64,000 nt of DNA, taken from assembly GCF_000738435.1 (NCBI RefSeq), contig NZ_CP003984.1:434001-498000 (forward strand), written 5' to 3'. A model generated the notes under the pieces. It did no database searches. It was not told the DNA's origin and worked only from the letters and a program-made list of their open reading frames with translations. The stretch is from Planktomarina temperata RCA23 (GTDB lineage Bacteria > Pseudomonadota > Alphaproteobacteria > Rhodobacterales > Rhodobacteraceae). The translations under genes and the position numbers were made by a program. Positions 23,945 through 34,776 of this stretch are shown here, piece by piece; the first letter of the stretch is position 1, and each line of letters opens with the position of its first letter.

Positions 23945-24138
23945 TGATGTCGTAGAGGGGCGTTTAAGCTTCTGGGCGGGGCGGGTCAAGAGGGTAAATG
24001 CCTTTGGGCGGCCCCCTTAGGCGCCAGGTTTCGCGCGCCGCTTATCGGGGTGCGGCGGCTGTCGAATGGGGAATGGACTTGTCATGAGGCGGTGCACGGA
24101 GTACCTCCCTTCCACAGAGAAATACTTGGGATGTCATC

Positions 24139-25119
24139 ATGTCTAAGCTTGTAACTATATTCGGTGGGTCAGGTTTCGTTGGGCGCTATGTCGCGCGGCG
24201 CATGGCAAAGGCTGGTTGGCGGGTTCGGGTGGCTGTTCGGCGGCCCAATGAGGCGATATTTGTCAAGCCTTATGGGGTTGTAGGTCAGGTTGAGCCGGTC
24301 TTTTGCAACATTCGCGATGACGCATCGGTAAAGCGGGCTTTGCGCGGCGCCGATGCTGTGATCAATTGCGTTGGCATATTACAAGAATCAGGGCGCAATC
24401 GTTTCGACGCCGTGCAAACTCATGGCGCCGGCCGCATTGCGCGCTTGGCAGCTGAAGGTGGTATCGCGCAAATGGTGCATATCTCGGCCATGGGTGCGGA
24501 TCTGACGAGCGACAGCGCCTATTCCCGCTCAAAGGCGGCGGGTGAGGCGGAGGTCTTGGCGCATATGCCGGGCGCAATGATTGTGCGACCGTCCATCGTC
24601 TTTGGGGCAGAGGATCAATTTTTCAACAGATTTGCGAGTATGGCGCGCTTTGGTCCTATTTTGCCGATCGTCGGGGCTGAGACGCAATTTCAGCCGGTGT
24701 TTGTAGATGACGTCGCACGGGCCGTAGTGCTGGGTGCGACAGGTGTCGCGGCGGGCGGCATTTATGAGTTGGCTGGACCCGAGCGGGATAGTTTCCGCGG
24801 TCTGATGCAGCGCATGTTGGATGTCATCCAGCGTCGGCGGTTGATCATCGGCTTGCCGATGTTTGTTGCGCGTCTCATGGCCACGGGCTTTACGCTTGCC
24901 AATAAACTGAGTTTTGGCTTGGCGCCGATGCCGATCACCCGTGACCAGATCCACAGTCTGAGCGTGGACAATGTGCCGAGCGGCGACTGTATGGGCTTGG
25001 CGGATCTACAGATTGAGCCAACGGCATTGGAAAGCGTATTGCCAGATTATCTATGGCCCTTCCGTGTGTCAGGCCAATATGCCGATATCAAAGCCTCTGC
25101 AAAAAATCTAAAAGCCTAG
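24139..25119 (+). CDS. Complex I NDUFA9-family NAD(P)-binding epimerase-like protein
   Basis: A 326-residue atypical short-chain dehydrogenase. The N-terminal dinucleotide loop is TIFGGSGFVGRYVAR; the usual catalytic YxxxK appears as AYSRSKAAGE near residue 130; a C-terminal lobe carries INxVGIL and NKLSFGLAP-type motifs. The family is an accessory subunit of complex I in alphaproteobacteria and mitochondria. It is the first chromosomal gene right of the tRNA and is convergent with uppP, whose stop is 4 bp away. Confidence 0.9.
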   Translation: MSKLVTIFGGSGFVGRYVARRMAKAGWRVRVAVRRPNEAIFVKPYGVVGQVEPVFCNIRDDASVKRALRGADAVINCVGILQESGRNRFDAVQTHGAGRIARLAAEGGIAQMVHISAMGADLTSDSAYSRSKAAGEAEVLAHMPGAMIVRPSIVFGAEDQFFNRFASMARFGPILPIVGAETQFQPVFVDDVARAVVLGATGVAAGGIYELAGPERDSFRGLMQRMLDVIQRRRLIIGLPMFVARLMATGFTLANKLSFGLAPMPITRDQIHSLSVDNVPSGDCMGLADLQIEPTALESVLPDYLWPFRVSGQYADIKASAKNLKA

Positions 25120-25123
25120 GGCG

Positions 25124-25936
25124 TCACGACCCGAGGCCGCCGCTGTAGCCTATGGTGAGCAGCGTGAGGCCGAGTCCTATGCGGTAAACCACATAAGGCG
25201 TATAGGTCAGGCTGTTTAGCAAGCGCATCATCAGACTGAGAGCCAAGAGCGCTGCTGCGAAGCTGAGGGCAACGACGATAGATGTATCGCGCAGGGGCAC
25301 GGTGCCGCCGATCAAATCTAAAGAGGTAAGCGCGCCAGAGGCGATAATGGTCGGGATCGACATCAGCATGGCGATGCGGGCGGCCTCTTTGCGCGTGAAG
25401 CCCGCATTGAGGGCGCCGGTGATGGTGATGCCGGAACGCGAGGTGCCTGGGATAAGCGCCAGTGCTTGCCACAGCCCAAGGATCCACGCGTCTCGCAATG
25501 TCAGGTCTTGGAGTTGGCGCGTGGATTGGGCACGTTGATCCATCCAATAGAGTAAAATGCCGAATACCAGCATGCTCCAGCCGATCACGGTGATGGAGCG
25601 CAGGGCGTCTGACAGGCCAGTGAGTTTCAAAATCAAGCCCAGCACCATGACAGGCAGCGTGGCCAAGCTCATGGCGATGAGCAGCCGCGCGGAGGGGGTA
25701 TCAAACTGGCCGCGCAGGACCTGCGGAACACCTTGCACTATGTGGCGCACATCTGACCAGAAGTAGACGATGACCGCCAATAAAGTTCCGACATGGGCGG
25801 CAACATCAATCACGGGGCCTTGATCGGTGAGGCCGGTCAGCCCGGGCAAGAGGATCAAATGCCCCGATGAGGAGACCGGTAGAAATTCTGTTATGCCCTG
25901 AATAAGCGCAATTATTACCAGATGATAAAGCGGCAT
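25124..25936 (-). CDS. uppP: Undecaprenyl-diphosphatase
   Basis: A 270-residue inner-membrane phosphatase that recycles undecaprenyl diphosphate to the monophosphate for peptidoglycan synthesis. Motifs ITEFLPVSSSGHL (near residue 15) and PGTSRSGITIT (near residue 170) are the two conserved catalytic blocks, and eight hydrophobic segments are visible. ATG 25936 is chosen because relatives begin at MPLYHLVIIALIQGITEFLP; the frame extends further upstream without family similarity. Also called bacA. Confidence 0.95.
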   Translation of the reverse strand: MPLYHLVIIALIQGITEFLPVSSSGHLILLPGLTGLTDQGPVIDVAAHVGTLLAVIVYFWSDVRHIVQGVPQVLRGQFDTPSARLLIAMSLATLPVMVLGLILKLTGLSDALRSITVIGWSMLVFGILLYWMDQRAQSTRQLQDLTLRDAWILGLWQALALIPGTSRSGITITGALNAGFTRKEAARIAMLMSIPTIIASGALTSLDLIGGTVPLRDTSIVVALSFAAALLALSLMMRLLNSLTYTPYVVYRIGLGLTLLTIGYSGGLGS

Positions 25937-26144
25937 GTGTTGGGATCCTCTGCAATCCAGGGGACCATATACCCATGGCGTATAAGCGCCAGCAAAAATA
26001 TAGGTCCGAACCGGAGTTAAAAAGAGCTTGAAAATTTCATGAAAGTGTCGCCATATCGAATTCCCTATTATATAGGTCATCTGTGCTGACATTAATTTGT
26101 CAGAAGTACTTAAAAATATAGCGATGTTGCGAATCGAGGATGTT

Positions 26145-27578
26145 ATGGCTGAAAATCCGATGCTGAAGTTTGTGAAAATTCCACGGCTCATGCCTCAAAA
26201 GCGTGAAGCGTCAGATCGCGCGCATGATTTTGGCGAGATCTATGCAGAATTTTCGGAGGATAAGGCCGCAGAGCAAGCCAGCCGCTGTAGCCAATGCGGC
26301 GTGCCTTATTGCCAAACCCACTGCCCGCTGCACAATAATATCCCCGATTGGCTGCGCCTGACGGCAGAGGGGCGGCTTCGAGAGGCCTATGACATCAGCC
26401 AGGCCACGAATACATTCCCTGAGATTTGCGGCCGTATTTGTCCGCAGGATCGCTTGTGCGAAGGCAATTGCGTCATCGAACAGTCGGGCCATGAAACGGT
26501 GACCATTGGGTCAGTTGAGAAATATATCACCGATACCGCCTGGGCTGAGGGATGGGTGCAACCCATTAAGCCCGCCGCGACCCGCGGGGAATCCGTCGGC
26601 ATCATCGGCGCGGGCCCAGGGGGATTGGCTGCGGCCGATATGCTGCGCCGGGCCGGTGTGCAGGTCACGGTCTATGATCGTTATGATCGCGCGGGAGGGC
26701 TTTTGACCTATGGAATTCCCGGATTTAAGCTTGAAAAAGATGTGGTGATGCAGCGTGTGACCCAGCTTGAAGAGGGCGGCATAGAAATTGTCACCAACTG
26801 CAATGTGGGCGTGGACATAAGCTTTGATGAGATCCGCAGTAAACATGATGCAGTGATTATCGCCACGGGCGTTTATAAATCCCGCGATCTGGCGGGGCCG
26901 GGATCAGGAGCGGATGGCATTGTAAAAGCCATTGACTATTTGACCGCCAGCAATCGCCATGGTTTTGGCGACACTGTGCCTGAATTCGAAGATGGCAGCT
27001 TGAATGCGGCCAGCAAGCGGGTTGTGGTCATTGGCGGCGGCGACACGGCAATGGATTGCGTGCGCACAGCGATCCGGCAAGGCGCCACCTCCGTCAAATG
27101 CCTTTACCGCCGCGACAAAGCAAATATGCCTGGATCTCTGCGTGAGACCCAAAACGCTGAGGAAGAGGGTGTTGAATTCGTCTGGCTGACCGCGCCCAAT
27201 GGGTTTGTTGGCAATCCTGTCACCGGGGTTAACGTCCAGAAAATGCGTTTGGGTCTGCCCGATGCGACCGGACGCCAAAGCCCAGAGTTGATTGACGGGG
27301 CAGATTATGTGGAACCTGCGGATTTGGTGATCAAGGCTTTGGGGTTTGAACCCGAAGATTTGCCGCAGCTTTGGGGCGCTGAAGGTCTCGAGGTGACGCG
27401 CTGGGGCACGATCCGGGCGGATTTTGAAACCGGCCAAACCCGGCTGCCGGGCGTTTATGCCGTCGGTGATATTGTCCGCGGTGCCTCGCTCGTGGTTTGG
27501 GCCATTCGCGACGGTCGCGACTGCGCCGCTGCAATTTTAGCACAGTTTGACGAGGCCCGATCCATCGCCGCTGAATAA
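26145..27578 (+). CDS. gltD: Glutamate synthase (NADPH) small subunit
   Basis: A 477-residue iron-sulfur flavoprotein that passes electrons from NADPH to GltB. N-terminal 4Fe-4S cysteines lie in CSQCGVPYCQTHCP and CGRICPQDRLCEGNC. The FAD loop is GAGPGGLAAADML near residue 150 and the NADPH loop is GGGDTAMDC near residue 290. ATG 26145 is preferred (GAGGATGTT upstream; relatives start MAxxPMLKF) over 26097. gltB follows 66 bp downstream in the same direction, so the pair forms an operon for ammonia assimilation. Confidence 0.95.
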   Translation: MAENPMLKFVKIPRLMPQKREASDRAHDFGEIYAEFSEDKAAEQASRCSQCGVPYCQTHCPLHNNIPDWLRLTAEGRLREAYDISQATNTFPEICGRICPQDRLCEGNCVIEQSGHETVTIGSVEKYITDTAWAEGWVQPIKPAATRGESVGIIGAGPGGLAAADMLRRAGVQVTVYDRYDRAGGLLTYGIPGFKLEKDVVMQRVTQLEEGGIEIVTNCNVGVDISFDEIRSKHDAVIIATGVYKSRDLAGPGSGADGIVKAIDYLTASNRHGFGDTVPEFEDGSLNAASKRVVVIGGGDTAMDCVRTAIRQGATSVKCLYRRDKANMPGSLRETQNAEEEGVEFVWLTAPNGFVGNPVTGVNVQKMRLGLPDATGRQSPELIDGADYVEPADLVIKALGFEPEDLPQLWGAEGLEVTRWGTIRADFETGQTRLPGVYAVGDIVRGASLVVWAIRDGRDCAAAILAQFDEARSIAAE

Positions 27579-27644
27579 GCGCCTGCGTGGATCTGGACCT
27601 TTGCGACATAACAATGTCCCGCGTGGGCATTTTAGGAGATGAGC

Positions 27645-30600
27645 ATGACAAAATTTGATGCGAACTGGGTGAAAGCGGAAGAAGCCAAGCGCAAGTATAT
27701 GGCTGAAAATGGCCTTTACTCTGAGGCTGAAGAGCACGCCAGCTGTGGTGTGGGGCTTGTGGTGTCCATCGATGGGTCGCCAAGCCGCAAGGTGGTTCAG
27801 GCCGGTATTGATGCGCTCAAAGCGGTTTGGCACCGCGGCGCGGTCGATGCAGATGGCAAAACAGGTGACGGGGCTGGCATCCATGTGCAAATTCCTGTGC
27901 CATTCTTCTATGATCAAATCGAACGCACCGGCCATACGCCGCGAATGGATGAGCTGATGGCCGTGGGGCAGGTGTTCCTGCCGCGCACGGATTTCGGAGC
28001 CCAAGAAACTTGCCGGACGATTGTGGAAACCGAAGTTCTGCGCATGGGCTATTATATCTACGGCTGGCGCCATGTGCCGGTCAATGTCTCCTGTTTGGGG
28101 GAAAAGGCCAATGCCACACGACCTGAAATTGAGCAACTCTTGGTGTCCAATTCCAAAGGCGTAGACGAGGAGACATTTGAGCGCGAGCTTTACGTCATTC
28201 GCCGCCGGATCGAAAAAGCCGCGCAATCTGCCGGAATTCACGGCCTTTACTTGGCCAGCCTGTCCTGTCGGTCGATTATCTATAAAGGCATGTTCCTGGC
28301 AGAGGATATGTCGGAATTCTATCCAGATTTGAAAGATGAACGCTTCGAGTCCGCCTTTGCTTTGTATCACCAACGCTATTCGACCAATACCTTCCCTCAA
28401 TGGTGGCTGGCGCAGCCCTTCCGTATGTTGGCCCACAACGGCGAAATAAATACGCTGAAAGGCAATACCAATTGGATGAAGAGTCATGAAATTCGCATGT
28501 CTTCGGATGCTTTTGGAGATATGGCCGAAGACATCAAACCAGTGATCCCAGGCGGATCGTCAGATTCGGCAGCCTTGGATGCGGTGTTTGAAATGTTGGT
28601 GCGTGCCGGGCGCAATGCGCCGATGGCCAAGACCATGCTGGTGCCGGAAAGCTGGTCAAAGCAGGCAGTGGATTTGCCGAAATCTTGGCGGGATATGTAT
28701 TCTTACTGCAACTCCGTGATGGAGCCATGGGATGGTCCGGCAGCCTTGGCCATGACCGATGGGCGCTGGGTCTGTGCGGGCTTGGACCGCAATGGTCTAA
28801 GGCCCATGCGCTATGTGGTGACAGGTGACGGCTTGCTCATCGCTGGATCGGAAGCCGGCATGGTCACGGTCGATGAGGCCAATGTAAAAGAAAAAGGCGC
28901 GCTGGGCCCCGGGCAACTTTTGGCGGTCGATATCGCCGAGGGCCGCTTGTATCACGACACTGAAATGAAAGATATGCTGGCCGCAAGCCAAGACTTCAGC
29001 GCCTGGGTTGGTAAGATCAATGAGCTTGACGACGATCTGGCTAAAGCGGTTGAAAAACCGATGTTTAAAGGCGCAGATTTGCGCCAACGTCAGATTGCAG
29101 CGGGCTACACGATTGAGGAGCTCGAGCAAATCTTGGCGCCGATGGCCGAGGATGGCAAAGAGACCTTGGCCTCGATGGGCGATGACACGCCCTCTGCGGT
29201 CTTGAGCGAAAAATATCGCCCCTTGTCACATTTCTTTAGGCAAAACTTTAGCCAGGTGACCAATCCCCCGATTGACAGCCTGCGCGAATTTCGGGTCATG
29301 AGTTTGAAGACCCGTTTTGGCAATCTGAAAAATGTGCTGGATGAGAGCAGTGCCCAGACCGAAATTTTGGTTCTGGATTCGCCCTTTGTCGGCAATGTGC
29401 AATTTGAGCGCTTGTTGGAGAATTTCAACGCGCCGATGGTGGAGATCGATTGTACCTTCCCAACCGGTGGTGCACCTGGGGACTTGCAAAAGGCGCTCAA
29501 TCGCATTCGCTCGGAAGCCGAAGATGCGGTGCGCTCGGGCGCAGGGCATTTGGTATTGACGGATCAACATGCCTCCGAGACCTCCGTCGCCATGCCGATG
29601 ATTTTGGCCACCAGCGCGGTGCATTCTTGGCTGACCCGTAAGGGGTTGCGCACATTCACCTCGCTCAATGTACGGTCTGCGGAGTGTATTGATCCGCATT
29701 ATTTTGCTGTGTTGATCGGCTGCGGCGCAACGGTCGTGAATGCCTATTTGGCCGAAGACAGCCTGGCCGATCGCATTGATCGCGGCCTGCTCGATTGCTC
29801 ATTGACGGAAGCTGTGGCGCGGTATCGCTCCGCGATTGATCAGGGGCTGTTGAAAATCATGGCGAAGATGGGGATTTCGGTCATCTCGTCCTATCGCGGC
29901 GGCTTGAACTTTGAGGCTGTTGGCCTGTCACGCGCCATGTGCGCTGAGTATTTCCCCGGCATGACATCGCGGATTTCTGGTATTGGTGTGGTCGGCATTC
30001 AGCGCAAGGCTGAATCCATTCACGCCTCGGCTTATACTGCTGCCTCGGATGTTCTGCCGATTGGCGGTTTTTATAAAGCGCGCCGCTCTGGTGAAAAACA
30101 CGCTTGGGAAGCGCAAACCATGCATTTGCTGCAATCGGCCTGTGACCGCGGCAGTTTTGAGATGTGGAAAAACTATTCGGCGAAATTGCAAGCCAACCCG
30201 CCGATCCACCTGCGCGATCTACTGGCGATTAAACCTTTGGGCGCGGCAATTTCTGTGGATGAGGTGGAAAGCATCACCTCAATCCGTAAGCGCTTTGTCA
30301 CCCCCGGCATGTCCCTTGGCGCTCTGAGCCCGGAGGCGCATAAGACGCTCAACGTGGCGATGAACCGGATTGGAGCCAAGTCTGACAGTGGTGAGGGCGG
30401 AGAAGATCCGGCGCATTTCGTGCCCGAACCTAATGGAGACAATCCCTCTGCGAAGATCAAACAGGTGGCCTCAGGCCGCTTTGGCGTCACGGCGGAATAT
30501 CTCAATCACTGTGAGGAATTGGAAATCAAAGTGGCGCAGGGGGCCAAGCCCGGCGAGGGAGGACAACTGCCCGGTATGAAGGTTACGGACCTCATTGCCC

Positions 30601-32186
30601 GCCTGCGTCATTCGACCAAAGGTGTGACCTTGATCAGCCCACCGCCACATCATGATATCTATTCCATCGAAGATTTGGCGCAGTTGATTTACGATCTCAA
30701 GCAGATCAACCCGCGCTGTAAGGTGACGGTGAAATTGGTGGCGGCCTCTGGGGTGGGCACGATTGCCGCCGGCGTGGCGAAGGCTGAGGCCGATGTGATT
30801 TTGATCTCCGGCCATAATGGCGGCACGGGCGCTTCGCCTGCGACGTCGATCAAATTTGCCGGCCTGCCTTGGGAAATGGGTCTGACCGAGGCGCATCAGG
30901 TTCTGGCCATGAACAATCTGCGTGAACGGGTGACATTGCGCACCGATGGCGGATTGCGCACGGGCCGCGACATCGTGATGGCGGCCATGATGGGTGCGGA
31001 AGAATATGGCATCGGTACCGCCGCTCTGATCGCGATGGGCTGCATCATGGTGCGGCAGTGCCAATCTAACACCTGCCCTGTGGGTGTTTGCACGCAAGAT
31101 GAGGCGCTGCGAGACAAGTTCACCGGGTCGGCAGATAAGGTCGTCAATCTGATCACCTTCTATGCGCAAGAAGTCCGTGAGATTTTGGCCAGTATTGGCG
31201 CGCGCTCCATGGATGAGGTGATTGGCCGTGCAGATTTGCTCAGCCAGGTGTCGCGCGGGTCTGCGCATTTGGATGATTTGGATCTCAACCCGCTTTTGAT
31301 TACGGTCGATGGTGCCGATGAGATAACCTATGATCGCAATAAGCCGCGCAACGCGGTGCCTGATACATTGGATGCGCAGATCGTCACAGACGCCGCGCGC
31401 TTCTTACAAGATGGTGAGAAGATGCAGCTGCAATATGCGGTGCAAAACACATCGCGCTCCATTGGCACAAGGGTGTCGAGCCATATTGTGACCAAATTCG
31501 GCATGCGCAATAGCCTGCAATCGGATCACTTGACCATTAAGCTGCAAGGTTCGGCCGGTCAGGCGCTTGGCGCTTTTGCAGCACCCGGGTTGAAGCTGGA
31601 AGTGGCCGGTGAGGCCAATGACTATGTCGGCAAAGGTCTCTCGGGTGGCGTGATCGTTGTGCGCCCAGCGCAGATCAGCCCTTTGGTGGCTTCGGAGAAC
31701 ACAATTATCGGCAATACCGTGCTTTATGGCGCGACCGATGGGTTCCTCTTCGCTTCCGGCCGCGCCGGTGAGCGTTTTGCGGTGCGCAACTCAGGCGCAA
31801 AAACCGTGATCGAAGGCTGCGGTTCGAATGGCTGTGAATATATGACGGGCGGTGTTGCCGTGGTTCTGGGCTCCATTGGGGCCAACTTCGGCGCCGGGAT
31901 GACGGGCGGCATGGCCTATCTTTATGATCCGGCTGGAAAAACGGCCCCGATGATGAATATGGAGACTCTGGTGACCTGCCCTGTGTCGGTTGCCCATTGG
32001 CAAGAGGAGCTGAAGGCTCTGATCTCCCGCCATGTCGCGGAGACCAATTCAGTCAAAGCTGCGGATATTTTGCAGCATTGGGAAGAAGAAATGCACAATT
32101 TTGTGCAAGTCTGCCCCAAAGAAATGCTGGTGCATTTGCCAGCGCCTTTGCAAGATGGTCAATCTCAATCCATGCCGGCAGAATAG
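27645..32186 (+). CDS. gltB: Glutamate synthase large subunit
   Basis: A 1513-residue protein that makes two glutamates from glutamine and 2-oxoglutarate. The N-terminal Ntn amidotransferase nucleophile is Cys34 in ASCGVGLV, exposed after propeptide removal. It is followed by the central domain, the FMN-binding barrel (KLVAASGVGTIAAGVAKA, then ISGHNGGTGASP), a 3Fe-4S cluster site CQSNTCPVGVC, and a C-terminal glycine-rich beta-helix. AGGAG precedes ATG 27645 by six bases, so that Met is preferred over ATG 27639. The length is normal. Confidence 0.97.
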   Translation: MTKFDANWVKAEEAKRKYMAENGLYSEAEEHASCGVGLVVSIDGSPSRKVVQAGIDALKAVWHRGAVDADGKTGDGAGIHVQIPVPFFYDQIERTGHTPRMDELMAVGQVFLPRTDFGAQETCRTIVETEVLRMGYYIYGWRHVPVNVSCLGEKANATRPEIEQLLVSNSKGVDEETFERELYVIRRRIEKAAQSAGIHGLYLASLSCRSIIYKGMFLAEDMSEFYPDLKDERFESAFALYHQRYSTNTFPQWWLAQPFRMLAHNGEINTLKGNTNWMKSHEIRMSSDAFGDMAEDIKPVIPGGSSDSAALDAVFEMLVRAGRNAPMAKTMLVPESWSKQAVDLPKSWRDMYSYCNSVMEPWDGPAALAMTDGRWVCAGLDRNGLRPMRYVVTGDGLLIAGSEAGMVTVDEANVKEKGALGPGQLLAVDIAEGRLYHDTEMKDMLAASQDFSAWVGKINELDDDLAKAVEKPMFKGADLRQRQIAAGYTIEELEQILAPMAEDGKETLASMGDDTPSAVLSEKYRPLSHFFRQNFSQVTNPPIDSLREFRVMSLKTRFGNLKNVLDESSAQTEILVLDSPFVGNVQFERLLENFNAPMVEIDCTFPTGGAPGDLQKALNRIRSEAEDAVRSGAGHLVLTDQHASETSVAMPMILATSAVHSWLTRKGLRTFTSLNVRSAECIDPHYFAVLIGCGATVVNAYLAEDSLADRIDRGLLDCSLTEAVARYRSAIDQGLLKIMAKMGISVISSYRGGLNFEAVGLSRAMCAEYFPGMTSRISGIGVVGIQRKAESIHASAYTAASDVLPIGGFYKARRSGEKHAWEAQTMHLLQSACDRGSFEMWKNYSAKLQANPPIHLRDLLAIKPLGAAISVDEVESITSIRKRFVTPGMSLGALSPEAHKTLNVAMNRIGAKSDSGEGGEDPAHFVPEPNGDNPSAKIKQVASGRFGVTAEYLNHCEELEIKVAQGAKPGEGGQLPGMKVTDLIARLRHSTKGVTLISPPPHHDIYSIEDLAQLIYDLKQINPRCKVTVKLVAASGVGTIAAGVAKAEADVILISGHNGGTGASPATSIKFAGLPWEMGLTEAHQVLAMNNLRERVTLRTDGGLRTGRDIVMAAMMGAEEYGIGTAALIAMGCIMVRQCQSNTCPVGVCTQDEALRDKFTGSADKVVNLITFYAQEVREILASIGARSMDEVIGRADLLSQVSRGSAHLDDLDLNPLLITVDGADEITYDRNKPRNAVPDTLDAQIVTDAARFLQDGEKMQLQYAVQNTSRSIGTRVSSHIVTKFGMRNSLQSDHLTIKLQGSAGQALGAFAAPGLKLEVAGEANDYVGKGLSGGVIVVRPAQISPLVASENTIIGNTVLYGATDGFLFASGRAGERFAVRNSGAKTVIEGCGSNGCEYMTGGVAVVLGSIGANFGAGMTGGMAYLYDPAGKTAPMMNMETLVTCPVSVAHWQEELKALISRHVAETNSVKAADILQHWEEEMHNFVQVCPKEMLVHLPAPLQDGQSQSMPAE

Positions 32187-32289
32187 CTCGGCATGGGATT
32201 GGTGATTTCGCAGGACCAGTTGCTAAGGAGGGCTCAGGCCTGGCCTCCGATAAGTTGACGAAGCGCCTCTGATATGGTGTGGCATACCT

Positions 32290-33033
32290 ATGATTGAGCC
32301 AATTGAGGATCATCTTGATAGCCCTGATGGCCCCCGCCGGCGATGGCCTGGGCGATTGGGGCCTTTGCTGCGCGGCGCGCGGCGGGTTCTGCTTTGGAGC
32401 CTGCTTGCGGCGGCGTTGGCCTTTTTGGCTTGGGGATTGATCTACCGATGGGTCAATCCGCCGATCACGTTTTACATGATGCAAGAGCGCGCCCGGCTTG
32501 GTGAAATCCAATATCAATGGGTCGATATTGAAGAGGTTGCCCCGATGGTGCGCCGTGCGGTGGTGGCGGCGGAAGATGCTAATTTCTGCACCCATTGGGG
32601 AATTGACAGTGCGGCAGTGCGTCAAGCGTTGCGCGAAGGGGCTATGCGCGGCGGTTCAACCATCAGCCAGCAAACGGTCAAAAATGCCTTTCTCTGGCCT
32701 GGGCGCAATTGGCTGCGTAAAGCTGTTGAAGCACTGTTGACCCCCTATATTGAAATGGTGTGGAGCAAACGGCGCCTGTTGGAAATTTATCTTAACATCG
32801 CCGAATTTGACACCGGGGTGTTTGGGATTGAGGCGGCAGCCTGGCATCACTTTGAGGTTGCGGCCAAAGATTTGAGCCGCGTTCAGGCCGGTCGCCTTGC
32901 GGTTGTCTTGCCCGATCCCAAAGGCCGCAGTGCAATTCGTCCGAGCAAAGAGACAAAGAAACGCGCGGCATCGGTGATAGCTGGAGCCGACTTGATCCGA
33001 AAGGATGGTCGCGCGGGGTGTTTTGAGGATTGA
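32290..33033 (+). CDS. mtgA: Monofunctional biosynthetic peptidoglycan transglycosylase
   Basis: A 247-residue GT51 enzyme that polymerises lipid II into glycan strands. One membrane anchor (residues about 30-55, LLWSLLAAALAFLAWGLI region) precedes the catalytic domain, with the Glu motif VVAAEDANFCTHWG and the second block GGSTISQQTVKNAFLW. There is no transpeptidase domain. It lies 104 bp after gltB and 54 bp before the GST gene. Confidence 0.95.
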   Translation: MIEPIEDHLDSPDGPRRRWPGRLGPLLRGARRVLLWSLLAAALAFLAWGLIYRWVNPPITFYMMQERARLGEIQYQWVDIEEVAPMVRRAVVAAEDANFCTHWGIDSAAVRQALREGAMRGGSTISQQTVKNAFLWPGRNWLRKAVEALLTPYIEMVWSKRRLLEIYLNIAEFDTGVFGIEAAAWHHFEVAAKDLSRVQAGRLAVVLPDPKGRSAIRPSKETKKRAASVIAGADLIRKDGRAGCFED

Positions 33034-33086
33034 TTGCACCGACAAAGGGCGGTTATGACAAGATGACCCGAGTAAAGTGAAACCCA

Positions 33087-33752
33087 ATGAATATCCTGTA
33101 TCACGTCCCCCTGTCTCCTTTTTGCCGTAAAGTGCGTCTGAGCCTGGCAGAAAAGAAAATCGAAGTGCAACTGGTGGAAGAGCGCTATTGGGTAGGGGAT
33201 GCGGATTTTTTGCGCCGCAATCCCGCAGGAAAAGTCCCGGTGCTCAAGATGGGTGGGGAGATCTATACGGAATCCTCCGCCATCTGTGAATATCTCGAAG
33301 AGCGCTTCCCCGAGCCACGGTTATTGCCCCAAGATGCACAGGCCCGCTATGAGGTGCGCCGTTTGGTCTCTTGGTTTGATGATAAGTTCCACCATGAGGT
33401 GACGGCAAATCTTCTGTATGAGCGGGTTAATCGAAAAATCCATGGGTCGGGATATCCGGTTGCTGCCAATGTGAAGGCTGGAGCAAAGGCCATTAAATTT
33501 CATCTCGATTACATGAACTGGCTCTTGGACAATCGCCGCTGGCTTGCGGGGGATGAGATGAGCCTTGCAGATTTCGCCGCCGCCGCGCAGCTGTCGGCGC
33601 TGGACTACATTTGTGATGTGGATTGGAACCGATCCGCGGCGGTGAAAGATTGGTATGCCACGATGAAGTCGCGCCCGGCGTTCCGGTCGATACTCGCCGA
33701 TAATGTGCCGGGCTTCCCCCCTCCGCACCATTATGCCAATCTTGACTTCTGA
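33087..33752 (+). CDS. Glutathione S-transferase family protein
   Basis: A 221-residue cytoplasmic GST. The thioredoxin-like N-terminal domain has [14 protein letters not shown] near residue 10 and the cis-Pro/Glu-Ser block [20 protein letters not shown] helical C-terminal domain has [15 protein letters not shown]. The substrate is unknown; the set of residues is like beta/zeta-type bacterial GSTs. Its stop overlaps the start of queG by 20 bp. Confidence 0.9.
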   Translation: MNILYHVPLSPFCRKVRLSLAEKKIEVQLVEERYWVGDADFLRRNPAGKVPVLKMGGEIYTESSAICEYLEERFPEPRLLPQDAQARYEVRRLVSWFDDKFHHEVTANLLYERVNRKIHGSGYPVAANVKAGAKAIKFHLDYMNWLLDNRRWLAGDEMSLADFAAAAQLSALDYICDVDWNRSAAVKDWYATMKSRPAFRSILADNVPGFPPPHHYANLDF

Positions 33753-34776
33753 TCTGAAATCCAGGCTTCTGGCGCAGGCCTTGGCCGAGGGCTTTAGCAA
33801 TGCCAAGATCACAACGCCCGATGCCGTGCCGCAGGTACCGGCGCAGTTGGAGGCGTTTTTGCAGGCCGGCTATCACGGACAAATGACATGGATGGAGGCG
33901 CGCAAAGACTGGCGCGCCGCGCCGCAGGTTTTGTGGCCTGAGGCGCGATCTGTGGTGATGCTGGCCGAAAGCTATGGCCCACAAAGCGATCCTGTGGCCA
34001 ATCTCGACAGGCCTGATATTGGCAATATCAGCGTCTATGCCCAGGGCAAAGACTATCACGACATTGTCAAAAAACGGCTGAAACGCTTGGCCCGCTGGTT
34101 GATTGCCGAAGGGGGCGGTGAGGTGAAAGTCTTTGTCGATACGGCCCCGGTTGCGGAAAAGCCCTTGGGGCAGGCCGCTGGTTTGGGCTGGCAAGGCAAG
34201 CATACCAATCTGGTGAGCCGCACCACTGGAAATTGGATGTTTCTGGGCGCGATATTTACCACGCTGGAGCTGGAGCCGGATGCGCCGGAGGTGGATCACT
34301 GCGGGTCATGCCGGAAATGTTTGGACATTTGCCCGACCGAGGCTTTTGTTGCGCCGTACAAAATGGATGCGCGGCGCTGCATTTCCTATCTGACCATTGA
34401 GCACAAGGGCCCGATTGATCTGGCGCTGCGGCCGGGCCTCGGCAACCATATATATGGCTGTGATGATTGCTTGGCCGTTTGCCCGTGGAATAAATTCGCT
34501 GTTGTGGCCTCTGATATGCGCTACGCCGCTCAGGGGGATTTGGCGGCGCCGCCGCTGCGTGATCTCGTGGTCTTGGATGATGCCGGGTTTCGCGCGAAAT
34601 TCGCAGGCTCTCCCATCAAACGCATTGGCCGCGATCGTTTTATCCGCAACGTGCTCTATGCCATTGGAAATTCGGGCAACCCATCCTATAAGCCGTTGGT
34701 GCAGCCTTTGATGGCGGATGCCGATCCGGCAGTGGCAGAGGCTGCTGGCTGGGCCTTGGCGCGCATTACGCCCTAA
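33733..34776 (+). CDS. queG: Epoxyqueuosine reductase
   Basis: A 347-residue cobalamin- and iron-sulfur-dependent enzyme for the last step of tRNA queuosine synthesis. The cobalamin-domain motif is [19 protein letters not shown]. Two 4Fe-4S sites are [13 protein letters not shown] and [12 protein letters not shown]. The C-terminus holds short HEAT-like helices. ATG 33733 lies inside the end of the GST gene, so the two are coupled. Its stop overlaps that of the convergent DUF4198 gene by 3 bp. Confidence 0.95.
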   Translation: MPILTSDLKSRLLAQALAEGFSNAKITTPDAVPQVPAQLEAFLQAGYHGQMTWMEARKDWRAAPQVLWPEARSVVMLAESYGPQSDPVANLDRPDIGNISVYAQGKDYHDIVKKRLKRLARWLIAEGGGEVKVFVDTAPVAEKPLGQAAGLGWQGKHTNLVSRTTGNWMFLGAIFTTLELEPDAPEVDHCGSCRKCLDICPTEAFVAPYKMDARRCISYLTIEHKGPIDLALRPGLGNHIYGCDDCLAVCPWNKFAVVASDMRYAAQGDLAAPPLRDLVVLDDAGFRAKFAGSPIKRIGRDRFIRNVLYAIGNSGNPSYKPLVQPLMADADPAVAEAAGWALARITP